Shown here one piece after another: positions 25,711-37,123 of a stretch of DNA of 64,000 nucleotides. Position numbers and translations under genes: made by a program. Under the pieces are notes generated by a model. It was not told the origin of the DNA, made no database searches, and saw only the letters and a program-made list of their open reading frames with translations. Position 1 is the stretch's first letter, and each line of letters opens with the position of its first letter. The DNA comes from Rutpela maculata (Eukaryota; Arthropoda; Insecta; Coleoptera; Cerambycidae): assembly GCA_936432065.2 (NCBI GenBank), contig OW386285.2, forward strand, positions 179,808,200 through 179,872,199, given 5' to 3'.

Positions 25711-26169
25711 GGGGTGTTGAATTTTTTCTAACTGGTGTGTGACAAAGTTGTAAATCACGTATTTCTCTGAAAAGGTGCATTTTATCGCGTTTAAACAAGT
25801 ACACCTTTTCTTTAGGAAACTAAATTGCGTTTCGATCATAGTAAAAGACGATGTCCAAAACCTAACCTCAAAAAAGTTATGGCTTACAGTGTCACGTAAA
25901 AGTCCTGTAACTAGCGCCATCTATAAAATGTGGCATCGGCAATATCACCATTGTAATCAGCAACCTGAAAAACATGTCGTTACCAACTTTGAAGTAGATA
26001 CGTATAATATTCTCCAAGATAGAGACAAATTACGAATACAATTTTTTTACTTTGCACCCTGTATTTTGAAAACGAAAAGAGTTAGATCACTACTTTTTAG
26101 TTAAATCGACTTGTTTTGATGTCAAGTATCTACGGCTACGCGTTGTCCCAATCTTTTCGAAACACCCTG
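25711..26169 (-). mobile_element. inverted partial copy of the 25004 MITE
   Basis: Read on the minus strand from 26169 it repeats the left two thirds of the previous element (CAGGGTGTTTCG..., TTGGTAACGACATG, AGTTACAGGACTTTTACGTG, GGTGTACTTGTTTAAACGCG). The two copies sit head to head with no spacer. Confidence 0.65.
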
Positions 26170-27139
26170 TTTATAAAACATGAAGACTTTAATGTTACAC
26201 GTTGCTTTGTGACTTTATTATCCTTTAATATAAAAATTATTTTCATAAGTTCTACTTATATTAATACCCTACGTTTTTTAAATAGATTAAGAACACCGGC
26301 GCGCATCACCAACCTTACAAATTTGAACAGATGGAACTGCGTGTAGCTTTTGGCAATATTACGTCGTGGATATCAACCAATAATTTCAGTGCAAGTAGCA
26401 GTAAGTAGCAGTCGGTACGTGATTTTCATTTTGTAATTCCTCTTCCAGGAGATAGGTGGATGCCGCAAAAATCAAACAAATGAAAATGGTAGGGACCTTG
26501 AATCAACAATGCATGCAATCTAAATTGAACCGTTTCAAAACAGATTATTGTAATAGTAATTATGTACCTGTTCTCTCACTCGGCCACCAACTTGGCTTTG
26601 TAAAGTTTCACTGCCATTTGAGATATGGCATCATAAATTGGGGAAACAGTGCACACATTACCTATATTATCCGTCTTTGGACTTACTAAATAAAACCCTC
26701 GCGCGTTGTTTATCCAGTTATAAATATTTATATTATTTTGTCTTTAGGTGTTTTTTTTGTGTTGTAAACAACAATTTGGACCGAATACAATTTTTTATCA
26801 CTATAATTAGATATTTATATATACTATAATACTAGGTATAGAAAAAAATAAATATAGGTACTTTATAAATAATACTGTCTGAGAGCTAAGGTTTTTTTAC
26901 TGCTTTTGCTTACCGAAGGGGATATTGAAATCGTGAAAAAATCACTCCGAAATATCTTCGTGTTTTCGCGTTTTAGGCTATGTCTGTCAGTCTGTTGGCG
27001 CTATGTCTACAAAATTATTTTACGGAGAAAAATAATATTTGGTAAATAGCTAGCGGCAACAAAGAAATGGAATATACTTTTATTGAAAGATGAGATGAAA
27101 AATATACAGGGTGAACGTTGCCTAAGGAATCACTACTTC
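26170..27139. other. AT-rich non-genic stretch
   Basis: No convincing gene. An isolated ATATACAGGGTG (27101-27112) resembles the end of the 25004 MITE and also occurs inverted near 35065. Confidence 0.45.
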
Positions 27140-29666
27140 CACATCATTTCATATAGTACAGTACCTAGAAGTAAGAAATATGTAAAAATTCGGAATAATT
27201 CCATATGTAATGACAATTTCTCTTCAATGGATAATATTGAAGTAAAAGGTATTATTTTCAGTTTATATATGGTCCAGACACTTGCTTTTACCCTTGAGGG
27301 GTGAAAGTCACCCCTAAATTTAGATATTTAATATTTGAAAAAAAATTACTAATTTATTTTTGAGACGTGGAATATTTATGTTTTTGGGATCGCTAATTAC
27401 AAATCTAAAGTCAGAATTTAAAAATTCAAAATGGCAGCTCCAATTTGGCGGATGGAAATTTGTTCTAAAGCAAGTGTTTTAAAATGACAAAAAAATTGAA
27501 CATCTAGGTGATGGTATATATTGACAAATAACAGCATTATAAAAAATAATTACTGGACAATGGGGTATCTCACTTTGGGTGATACCATATTTGGATACTT
27601 AATGAAAAAATAAAGAACAGGCGTTTTTTCATTTTTCTCAAATACTTTGTCCCGTAAAAATTTAAACAAATTCAAATTCTTAACATAACGTAATCTCAGC
27701 TACGCCATTTGATTGGTCAATATCGGCACTTCGAGTCATGTGATGCATTCCTCTCAATTCCATCATTTCACTAACTAATAGAGATTACATCCTAAAGCTG
27801 TAATTTGTCATTAAAAGTTGGTAACCCAGACCAAACCTGCTTACTCCCGTTTTCGGGGAAATCCAAATCCGTTGAGCTTTAACGGATTCACCTCTAAACT
27901 CACTTTTTTTTTAACTCTGACTGTAAAATCGAGTGTGGCGGGTCGCTCGAACAGGGATATCGCGAACAGCTCAAAGGGGATGACCACAAACCCCCCTACC
28001 CGGGGGAGGTGGAAACCGTCTTTAGTGGGTAGTTTTCCTTTTCGGTTTTTGTTTATTTCTCGAGGTTTTTTTCTCTACACCATCATTTAGGATGATATAC
28101 TTTTGTTACATTTACCTGCTCTCCATACAGTGTACATCGTACAATAATATGCAACACGCAGCGGTTTAGCGTTTGTGACAGGCCTAACTCGTACTTACGG
28201 TGTAGCATGTCGGTTCCCATGATGGCTTCTAAAGATACTTGACCAGTCGCACCGGGTTCAAATATGAAAAAATACATTATTTGTGTACAGTACCGGTCCA
28301 ATGGTTTTTTTCTGGCACATGCGAGGTCTGAATTTGGCGCCCCCTTACTCCCCTTACAACAAACGCGAACGTTCTGAAATACTGTCATATCTCCCTACCA
28401 TTTGTAACGGAATTTCTGCCGAAACACCGTTACAGTTCCATTTATTATATTTGTCTCATTAATGTTATGCATTTTTGTCTATAAAATAAATTTAAATTTA
28501 TGATATTAATCTATTGATTATTTTGGTTAGTTTAACGGCCTAATAGTTTTGTAGAATCTTAGTAACTATCCGTACAAAAGTATTTCGTTATCTTTGCCTT
28601 ATTAAAGTATAATTTAGTGTTAAATTATTTGCTTGCACGTGGGTATATTCGATACTAGGGAGTTATTGAATGCGCAATAAGGGCAAGCAGTATTAAAGTC
28701 AGCGTTATTTTGGCATCTACGCCTGCGCAATTTGATCCGCAAATAAGGGATCTCTTATTAAGGATAGTGCTTGTCCTTATTAGTGAAGGGATACTGCAGT
28801 GCGTTAAGTTCGCCGTATTTTGACATTTAGCAACTTTGACGTTCGATCGCTCACACATTTTTGTTTTGTTTGTTTACTGGTTTGAATTACTATAACCTTA
28901 TTTTTTCGTCAGTGTTATGTTGTGCCGACTGCCGGTGTTTTTTACAAAGTGTTTTTGTTTCAGTAATAAATAATATATCATATCTAAGTACCTATATCTA
29001 ATTCGATTCTCCCCTAAAATTAATAAAAAAAAATACAAGGTTAAAATTTACTTATGGAGATGATCTTGCACTTTACAAAACAATTTATAAACATAAACCC
29101 ATGCAACCATAGATCCCCAGGAATAAAGAAACTATTCAGCAACATTATTTATTATCACTGAAAAAAAATTAATTAGAATAATTAAACAACATATAATATT
29201 ATTAATAGACATGTTGGTTAAAACATTGTCCAAAATTGCATACTCGATATCCTCATTTGCCCCTCCTAGGATAAGAGCTTCCAGAATTTGTTCCATATTG
29301 AATTTAAACAAAGCAATACACAAGCACCATCAGAGAACACAAAGGATAGAAAAACTATATAAAAAAATTATTTATTATTTTTAAGTTAGAGAAAGTAGTG
29401 CGCAAGCGTCAGAATTGCACAGAAATAACGACACGATAAACGAAGGTGTGTTCCAATAACTAACATTTCGCTGATGAAATAAAGGTAATGCACTAATAAA
29501 ATAAGGTAGCCCCTTAATACTGCGTGGCAGTATTTATAATTTCCAATAACTCTCTATTCACTGGTGCAGTTTTTGCGTTATTTACGCTGAATTTTAAACG
29601 GGTCGGCCATCCCATTTAAAGTATTTTTGTGTAGAACAATATCTGCCGTATATTTTATTTTTATAG

Positions 29667-29780
29667 GTGTAGAAAACCAGAAAGGAATCCAAACTTTGCT
29701 GTTGGTGGTGCCTGGTTGGGTAAACTCTTCTGGAACCTGTGGAAGGACTCGGCCGCTGGTTTTTGCCATATAGGAACGAG
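29667..29780 (+). CDS. candidate exon of unknown protein
   Basis: Bounded by a good acceptor (TATTTTTATAG) and a strong donor (GAG|GTAAGT). The 114-nt interval is open in one frame (29668 onward), reading CRKPERNPNFAVGG and then GFCHIGTR at the end. I do not recognise the family. It lies inside the 5.8-kb transposon and could be a transposase or captured exon, or chance. Confidence 0.25.
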
Positions 29781-30226
29781 GTAAGTGGTTTCATTTTCTT
29801 TTCTTGATATTTATCATAGTTGAAATTAAATTTGTGAACTGAATACCATTCAGCTCGTGTAAAAGGCAGTATCATTTAAATTTAAATTAAAGTCTGGAGA
29901 CCTTGGTTTTAGTAAATACCTAACTGAGTTAATTAATAATTTTTTTTGCTGGTGAATTAAATTTGATGTGTTTCATAACATATCGTTAGTGCGGATTTTT
30001 ATTATTTAAGGTAGTACTATTAGTGCCATTTACTAAATTTTATGTTTTTGCTTGAGTTTTTTCATTGCTGCTTTCTCGGAAGCCATTTTAATTTTTCGAA
30101 GCATCTGACTCACAGACGTTTAGTTTATTTAAATCACTTAGTTGCAATATTTGCATATTTATAATATATTTAACTCACTCATTTTTGCAATATAGACTAG
30201 TATGGTTTATTTCTTTGCGTGATTAA

Positions 30227-30613
30227 GGGCCGGTTTTATAGGTACAGATTAAACCTAAGTTTAACTAGAAGATTCTGTTGAGGTCCGAAATAAAAGTAAA
30301 TAGCGTGTTTAGCAAAGTGTATATTAAGCCCATTCATCAAATAGGAAATTATTAATAAATTTGAATAAAGATTCTGTGGTATTGACAGCTGTTATTAACA
30401 GTTATTATCGATAGTTATCGAATGATTTTTGTAGTAAAAAAACTGCTGTGAGAAGCGTCTTTTTGAGTTCTTGTTAAGAGGTTCTTGTTAATTTCCTGTT
30501 TGATGAATGTGCTTAATATACACTTTGCTAAATACGCTATTTACTTTTATTTCGGGCCTTAACAGAATCTTCTAGTTAAACTTAGGTTTAATCTGTACCT
30601 ATAAAACCGGCTC
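30227..30613. mobile_element. 387-bp foldback MITE with TTAA target duplication
   Basis: Long terminal inverted repeats of roughly 125 bp starting GGGCCGGTTTTATAGG on the left and GAGCCGGTTTTATAGG on the complement of the right. TTAA flanks both sides (30223-30226 and 30614-30617). TTAA targets are characteristic of the piggyBac superfamily, but the termini are not the usual CCY, so the assignment is tentative. Confidence 0.75.
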
Positions 30614-32331
30614 TTAATATTAAATACCTTTCTTGTTTTTTTAGTCATTCATAACCTATTGGTTATATAAGAAAAATAATTCTCTTTTTCTTTTACTGTA
30701 GTTTAAAATTTCTTAAATATCATAAGTTTTATCTTAAAAAGCTAATTATCTAAGTAAATATTTTGCAGAGAATTTTATAAAAAAAAGGTTTTGGTCATAA
30801 AAATATAATTTTTTCATAATACCTTGCTATCTTGAATTTTAGTTTTTCTTACAATTTCTCATCAGGTTAAATTAGTAAAATTTTGGATTTAAGTAATTAA
30901 TTTTAGATAGTTTGTCACCAAGCATATACTACTCAACATTGAAAGTTGCCTCACAACTTAATTAATTTTTTTCCATTTCCCTGACTGGTTTTAACAATTT
31001 ATTTTCTCATTTTTATGTAAAAATACCTGGACCAAGTGAAGAGGTGTGACCCAGTACAAATCTACCTCCATCCGTTGTATGTAAGGAATTTGGTGGTTTT
31101 GGAAAGCGTCCTCGTTGAGAGTGGACAGAGCTTATACTCCAAGCTAGAAGGAGATTGACTTTGGGATCCCAGCTCAACTGTACGTCCCTCATATACCGAA
31201 ATTTCGGTCGCTTCCAGCCCCATAGTCCTGCTGCAGCCACTCAGTTACGTAAGAGTTTGAAAATTTGTACTGTCATTGCCAACATTTTGGTCAGAAGCAA
31301 AAATGTAAAAAACCAGTAAAATTTGTTAATTTTTTTTTTAAACATTTATTTAACTTAAAAATGTTTGTTACCATTTCAAATTTCAAATTTATCTTTGAAT
31401 TTAAATTATCAATTTTTATTATTTATAGTTTATCCTTTACTTAAGTTTTATTCATCTTTTGTAAAGAAATTGTAAATATCCCTAAAAATTTGTTTTGTAA
31501 TATATTGTTTAACTTTTAATTATTCTGTGTTGTTATTCTTACTCGCCAAGATATTCAAGAACAGATTACCTATTTTCTTTTATTTGTATCTTTGATATAG
31601 CAAGTATGTATTTAAAAAAAAAATACGCTGGCGTCCTTAAGGCCCAGTACAATTTAACAGAAAAATTTTTTAACTTCACAATAACAAAAAACCCAACCCA
31701 CCGATCCGCGCTGAGCTAGCAGGAGCTAGGTAAACGCACCTCTTGCTTGAGCAATTGCTAGAAGCCAACTAAGTGTCGTTCACCTTTATTTTACTTTTTA
31801 CTTATAACATGTAATATGATATTTATTTATAATTTTATCTAGAATTAACAATTTTCAATTTATTGAGGTAAATTTTATGTGGAAGGTTATATTAATTTTA
31901 TACAGTAATTACCTACGGGTTTACGACAAAATAAACAGAATTTATTTTATATATTTTAATGAAACCAACATAAGTTATAATGGTTTACGTAGTTGTACTT
32001 AAAAGTTAAAACATTACTAATAAACGGTATTTTGTAGTGCGATTGCGCTCCTCCTGACGGTCGCCATACTTGCGCGAGGTTTAATTTCACGTAAAAATTT
32101 GTATGAATATTGATCTTCCATTTATATAGTAGAGTTCAGTGAAGAAAACAGAAAAGAGAAGCGTAGGCGAGCGGCGAGCGCACCAGCGCCAGCGAGAAGC
32201 AATAGAATCGCCAGCGTCACGGGTGATTGTATTTTTTCCCGCACAAAGGGGTGAAAGTGGAAAGTAAGATATACGTTCGCCGGCGCCCCATGCGGCCGCA
32301 TGTATCGCATGAGCCTCAGACCGGCCCTGTT

Positions 32332-32489
32332 TGTGTATGCAAATTTTTTATAAAAATTATTTATCAACATTACTGGATTAACAAATTCTTCGACGCTTAC
32401 AATTACTATTACATTCATAATTTATGTCACCATGTCATGTTAATCTAGTTATGTTAATAAATACTTTTTATAAAAAATTTGCATACACA
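32332..32489. repeat. 24-bp perfect inverted repeat bounding 158 bp
   Basis: 32332-32355 (TGTGTATGC...) and 32466-32489 (...GCATACACA) are exact complements separated by 110 bp. The shape is that of a very small MITE or foldback; no target duplication is clear. Confidence 0.6.
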
Positions 32490-33069
32490 GATAATGTATT
32501 TTTTCATATTTGAACCCTTCCCCTTTTCTTTAGGAAGTTCAGGGGTGCGACTAGTCAAGTATCTTTAGAAACCATCATGGGAACCGACATGCTACCCCCT
32601 AAGTACGAGTTAGGCCTTAGGCCTGTCAGAAACGCTAAACCGCTGCGTATTGTATAGTGTGCGATGTACACTCTAAATGGAGAACAGATAAATGTAACAA
32701 TATTGGAGAGAAAAAATATCGAACATTAAACAAAAACCGAAAAAAAGTACCCCCTGCCCAGGCAGTGGGTGTTCCGATGATGGTGGCGGGTGGTCGTCCC
32801 ATTTGAGCTGTACGCAAAATCCCGGTTTGCACGACACGCCACACTCGACTATGCAGAGATAATTAAATAAAGGATGGTTTCCACCCCCGGAGGGTGGATG
32901 GTGTTCCGTCATTCCCTTTAAGCTGAATGCGAAATCCCGGATCGAACGACCCACCACACTCGACTACACAGTCAGAATTAAAAAAAAAAGGGTGGTTTTA
33001 CTATCGACGTCGAGCTTGAGTAAAACCAATCAAATCTGAATCTTAGTTATAGAGCACGTCACTATATCA

Positions 33070-33200
33070 GGGGCTCAATTCTCGAAATTATTCCAAAGGG
33101 AAATTAGTATTTTATCTTTTTTTATTTCATTACGTTTCGTATTTCTTTCTCTTTCCTTTTTCTCAATGAGTCTATTCCCTTAAGTCGAGAATTGAGCCCC
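33070..33200. mobile_element. 131-bp miniature inverted-repeat element
   Basis: GGGGCTCAATTCTCGA (33070-33085) and its exact complement (33185-33200), 16-bp perfect termini. The flanks (TCA, AGC) show no obvious target duplication. Confidence 0.55.
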
Positions 33201-33978
33201 AGCAATTAGTGGGTTAGAGGAATGCCATTTGGCAATGATACTCATTTCTGTGAGAATTTTAATATATTCAAAGGACATTAACATTAGCACTTTAGACACT
33301 ATCACATTAACAAATTCCACCGAGTGAGAATACCCCAATACAATAACATAATGGTGACATTTTGTAAAAAAAAAATGTGAATACGCACATTGTTTCGGCC
33401 ATAATTTCTTTATTTTTATGATACAGAACCAAACAAAAAATCATTGCAAAGGTTGATTAATTATCTTTTATTCTGTTCCTTAGAAATTTTGATGGAAGTT
33501 TCATAGTTTCTAATGCCTGCAGTACACTCTCACCGAGACCGCTCGGCGAATGTCTCGGCGAGACATTTACCAAGGGACCAGAAAGCACGAGGGCGATGTG
33601 TACACTCTCGCCGAGACCGTTCGGCGAATGTCTCTGTTTTTAGTAATGTGAATGAAAGACATGGATATTTTAACAATTAATTAATTTTATTTATTTGCTT
33701 TTATCATGATTGGAAAATATTATTTAGGTATTAAGCAAATCACAACTTACACACTTTTTTTATTTATTATGAAATTACCTACTTTCTGTATATTGTTGCC
33801 CTAATCTGGGCACGCTAATATACTAATTAGGTAAATATTTAAAAACACTAATTATTGGAGAATCAATCAAAACAACTACTCTTCTAGCTAATACTGACGA
33901 AGTATTGAATTACATGACATGATTCCTAGCATTTTAAAGAAAAAAATTATGTTGAAAATAATATTTTCTAATAACGAC

Positions 33979-34117
33979 ATGGACGTTGCTGAAATTGCCG
34001 CTGCTGCAGCTTATTGTGCGTTTGCATATTTTAATTATGTGCATATATACAAAAAATATAAAATTGAAAATCCTTGGAAACCAAGAAGATGGTGGATGAA
34101 AACAATTAATCGAAATA
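33979..34117 (+). pseudogene. possible N-terminal exon of a Harbinger-like transposase
   Basis: An open frame from ATG 33979 (MDVAEIAAAAAYCAF...) that ends with KPRRWWMKTINRN at a GTGAGT donor (34118). A short Ala-rich start followed by an RRWW..xxINR-type motif is reminiscent of the N-terminal exon of insect PIF/Harbinger nucleases. The catalytic DDE region was not found downstream, so the gene is broken or deleted. The family call rests on this short motif plus the TAA duplication. Confidence 0.35.
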
Positions 34118-34776
34118 GTGAGTGTTGAAAATTTAAATGTGATTTTAATTATTATTATTTACCTCACTGTATAACAATGAAACATGGCTGAATTAATAAA
34201 GGGTGTAGCCGGTTAAGCATATGAAAAATGCCCATAAAGGAAATTACATGAAATGGACATCAAAATATTCCCTTGACTATAAAAAAATATTTGTTACAAT
34301 ATTATTCCAGAAATCCAAATCGATAAAATTCTCAGAATATGTTAGTTATGGTAATCTTTGCAGAACCGCAATCAACCCCCTCATCTGTAGCCTAATAACC
34401 CAGCCAGACCATATTTTTAAATAAAATTAATAAATTAATAAGCAAATTAGCCTTATAAATGATTCTAAACTATGTATGATATTTTAGGGTACCAGATTTT
34501 AGGTTTCTCAGGTTAAGTTTACTTAATTTTTCTCCAAGAAGTATGGTTTCCAAACGTTTTTTTGTGTAATGTAGTACAAAAATTATGTTAACAATGCATC
34601 ATCGGAATGACACAGAATGACTCTCGTCATCAGAATGACCTAATTACTAACAGTATAATAAACTTTCGAATTGATATGAAAATAAACAAATGAAAACAAA
34701 ATAGAACAAAATTGTAATGTTTAATACCTATTTAAAAAAATGAAATAAAACAAGAAGTTATAAAATCTACTAGGTA

Positions 34777-34990
34777 CTACTTATTAAATATTTGGTTAAA
34801 AAGTGTGTCAATTTCATCGTTATTTAAAACTTTAAAATATTTTGATGAAATTGGAACCGGTGCATCTTTTAATTTGCTCAGAATTCCAGTGCACTCCAGC
34901 TCCTGCCTATCTTCCTTATTGGGCCAAAAGAAAGTTTTATTGTTTCGGGCTATGAACGAAACAAGAATCTTGGTACCAATTTCTGTATGT
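34777..34990 (-). pseudogene. terminal exon remnant of an unknown element protein
   Basis: On the minus strand an acceptor (AATTAATTACAG) precedes a frame open for about 70 codons to a TAG at 34779-34777. It includes KTFFWPNKEDRQELE and a final LFNQIFNK. The pattern of an aromatic-WP-x-D segment resembles C-terminal tails of several insect transposon-linked proteins, but I cannot name it. Confidence 0.3.
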
Positions 34991-36915
34991 CTGTAATTAA
35001 TTCGTGCACAGAAGACACTGCACTATCACCCACTTTTTGTTCCGTGAATTTTGAACACCCTGTATATGAGTTAAGTTTGAAATAAAAGTCACTTTTCACG
35101 AGAGAAAATAAAATAAGTTTTTATTTTTGTTCACGTTCTCACAATACTTGATTTTTGTTGAATAGAACTTAATTAGAGCGATTAGTTAATTAGTACGATT
35201 AATTAGAACGACTGGATAAGCACTAGAGTAAAAATTTGCCTTTGAGTTTTGTCGCGTTTCGACGTAATATTTTTTTCTGAATTCATCTGGAAGATCTTTA
35301 TGGTCGATAATTTTCAAATTTTTTCGTAAATTGGGTAAGTTGCAACAAATTTTTAATTAACAATTGCCCTTTTTGCAAAAATTCAGCTTCCCCAGAAAAG
35401 AGCAAGTGAGAATATACTAGGTGCCCTCGGCCTCGCGGCTTGTGTTCCCTTTGACTCGTGGCCAAAAAACCGACACAAATCGGAGCGTTAACGAGGCGAG
35501 GCGAGGCGAAGCGAGGGCGCAATTGGCGATGCGAGCGTAGCAAGTACACTCTCGCCGAGGAGTTGCGAGGGCAGGCGAGTGCATTAACGAAACAAGGCGA
35601 GGGCACACGGGGCGATGCGGGAGCAGCAAGTACACTCTCGCGCTCGCCTGCCCTCGCAACGCCTCGGCGAGATTGTACTGCAGGCATAAAATATTCAACA
35701 TTTAAACTAAATACTTCATCCAATAATCTTTCCGATGCCATCTATAAACTTAAATATCTTCGGAACGATTAATTCTACGTAAATATTGAATAAATACAAA
35801 TTAATATTCAGTTTGTAAGCTTTATTTTTTTGCTTAAACCAATATTTATTGAGATATTTGCAAAGAAAAATAATTACGTTTTCTCGAAAATCCCTTTATA
35901 GTTTATAATGCAATTTTTTGTCTGAAGCAAATGCTGTAAACGGACGAAAAAATGTGTTCGTCTAGGTTATACTTATGTTAAAGAAAAACAGTATGTGATA
36001 ATATATTTTTTTAATAATTACTGACTACTTACATTTAAAAAATGGCGACGTTTTTATTAAAAAAATGTAAGGGAGCTAATTGTTTCTGTCATAACTTCTT
36101 TGTTTTTTATGGTAAGTATAGAAATAGTCAAGAAATCATTTGAAAGCATAATCGATAGTATTTCATTACGGTTGTTAGCATTTCTATAATTTCTGAGATA
36201 ACTTTTTAATTAAATACTTCGTTTTACAGGACGCCAGCTTTATACTTCTATATTTCCGAAACCATTAATTTTACAGAAATTAGAATGATATTCATCTCCA
36301 ATTTAGTAGCGTTCATATTTGTCTCTGGCATGTTTTGACTCAAAATGTAATACCTTGCGAATTATTTGACGAAAATCGTGTTGAAATACCTCTGTTTTCA
36401 AGTTAATGTCCCAATTTTCAAGTCATTATAAACTTAAAGCCTATCAATTTAAATAAAAATTTGCATAGAACTTGTTCTTCTCAAAAATTTGATTGTCTTT
36501 GAGCTCCAATGTTTTTGCTATTTTAGGTGACACCCTCTGAAATGGGGGTGGCATCTACCCCCTATAAATTAGCAAGCCTCCGCAAAATATAGAAACTTTT
36601 CATTGATGCATTTAATCGAATATAATTCAGGAATTATGCGTAAAAAAGTGGAAAATTTTTATTTTTAGAAAAGAACAACCAAATTTGATATCTGGATATA
36701 AGTTCGCATTACAAAGAACTTCTTTAAATAACATTTTTCGGTTGCTTACTCTTGAGGCAATTTCAAAAAAATTAATTTTTCGACCTAAGCGCCAGGACTA
36801 ACACACATTTTTGCCGTCCTTGTTTCGTTTTACAACAGGCATTAGCTTTTATCAAAAATAAATTTTTTCAAAAAGTCAATAACAACAGAGTCTCCAGACT
36901 TTTTGACGGACACTG

Positions 36916-37091
<176 letters not shown>

Positions 37092-37123
37092 GCAGGAGGG
37101 GCTGACTTTCATCTATCAAGCCT

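Larger units (their letters stand above)
27562..33336. mobile_element. 5.8-kb DNA transposon, GGGGTA termini, AAT duplication
   Basis: Left end GGGGTATCTCACTTTGG; right end is the complement of GGGGTATTCTCACTCGG. A duplicated AAT (27559-27561 and 33337-33339) lies at the site defined by the intact repeat copy. About 27930-28290 is repeated inverted at 32500-32990, and the right side carries two tandem ~118-bp copies (32757-32874, 32875-32993) of a unit present once on the left. Three-base duplications with G-rich ends would fit PIF/Harbinger-like or CACTA-like groups, but the sequence AAT is not the usual TWA and no transposase was recognised. Candidate exons at 29667-29780 and 31030-31158 are weak. 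Confidence 0.65.
33514..35686. mobile_element. 2.2-kb PIF/Harbinger-like DNA transposon remnant
   Basis: Termini TGCCTGCAGTACA (33514-33526) and the exact complement (35674-35686), extending imperfectly as CTCRCCGAG. TAA is duplicated on both sides (33511-33513, 35687-35689), a TWA site typical of PIF/Harbinger. Both ends contain further copies of TACACTCTCGCCGAG (for example 33600, 35550, 35630). The interior is AT-rich with only fragments of coding sequence, so it is not autonomous. Confidence 0.72.
27140..36610 (+). repeat. dispersed repeat X, second copy split by two insertions
   Basis: Colinear with 19330-20705 in three blocks: 27140-27561, 33337-33513 and 35687-36610. The uninterrupted copy serves as the empty-site reference: 'GGACAATTACTATAAC' there corresponds to 'GGACAAT' plus an insert plus 'AATACAATAAC' here. 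'GAAATGTCATAATCC' there corresponds to 'GAAGTTTCATAGTTTCTAA' plus an insert here. Confidence 0.7.

Noticed and set aside
28083..28388. 101-codon minus-strand frame as a gene
   Set aside because: Lies in the inverted subterminal block of the 5.8-kb transposon and its counterpart at 32470-32740 is not open in the same way.
28403..28434. TGTAACGG/CCGTTACA inverted pair as a LARD LTR fragment
   Set aside because: Only the first 8 bases match the LTR start; the rest is unrelated.
28657..29560. A MITE bounded by GAGTTATTG and CAATAACTC
   Set aside because: The matching ends are under 12 bp and no target duplication or continuing similarity was found.
35298..35741. 147-codon minus-strand frame as a gene
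   Set aside because: Spans the GC-rich terminal modules of the Harbinger-like element and crosses its border into flanking DNA.
36888..36916. A Tc1/mariner terminus before the first (TAA)n tract
   Set aside because: AGTCTCCAGACTTTTTGACGG followed by ACACTGTA resembles such an end, but I found no partner end, so the element cannot be delimited.
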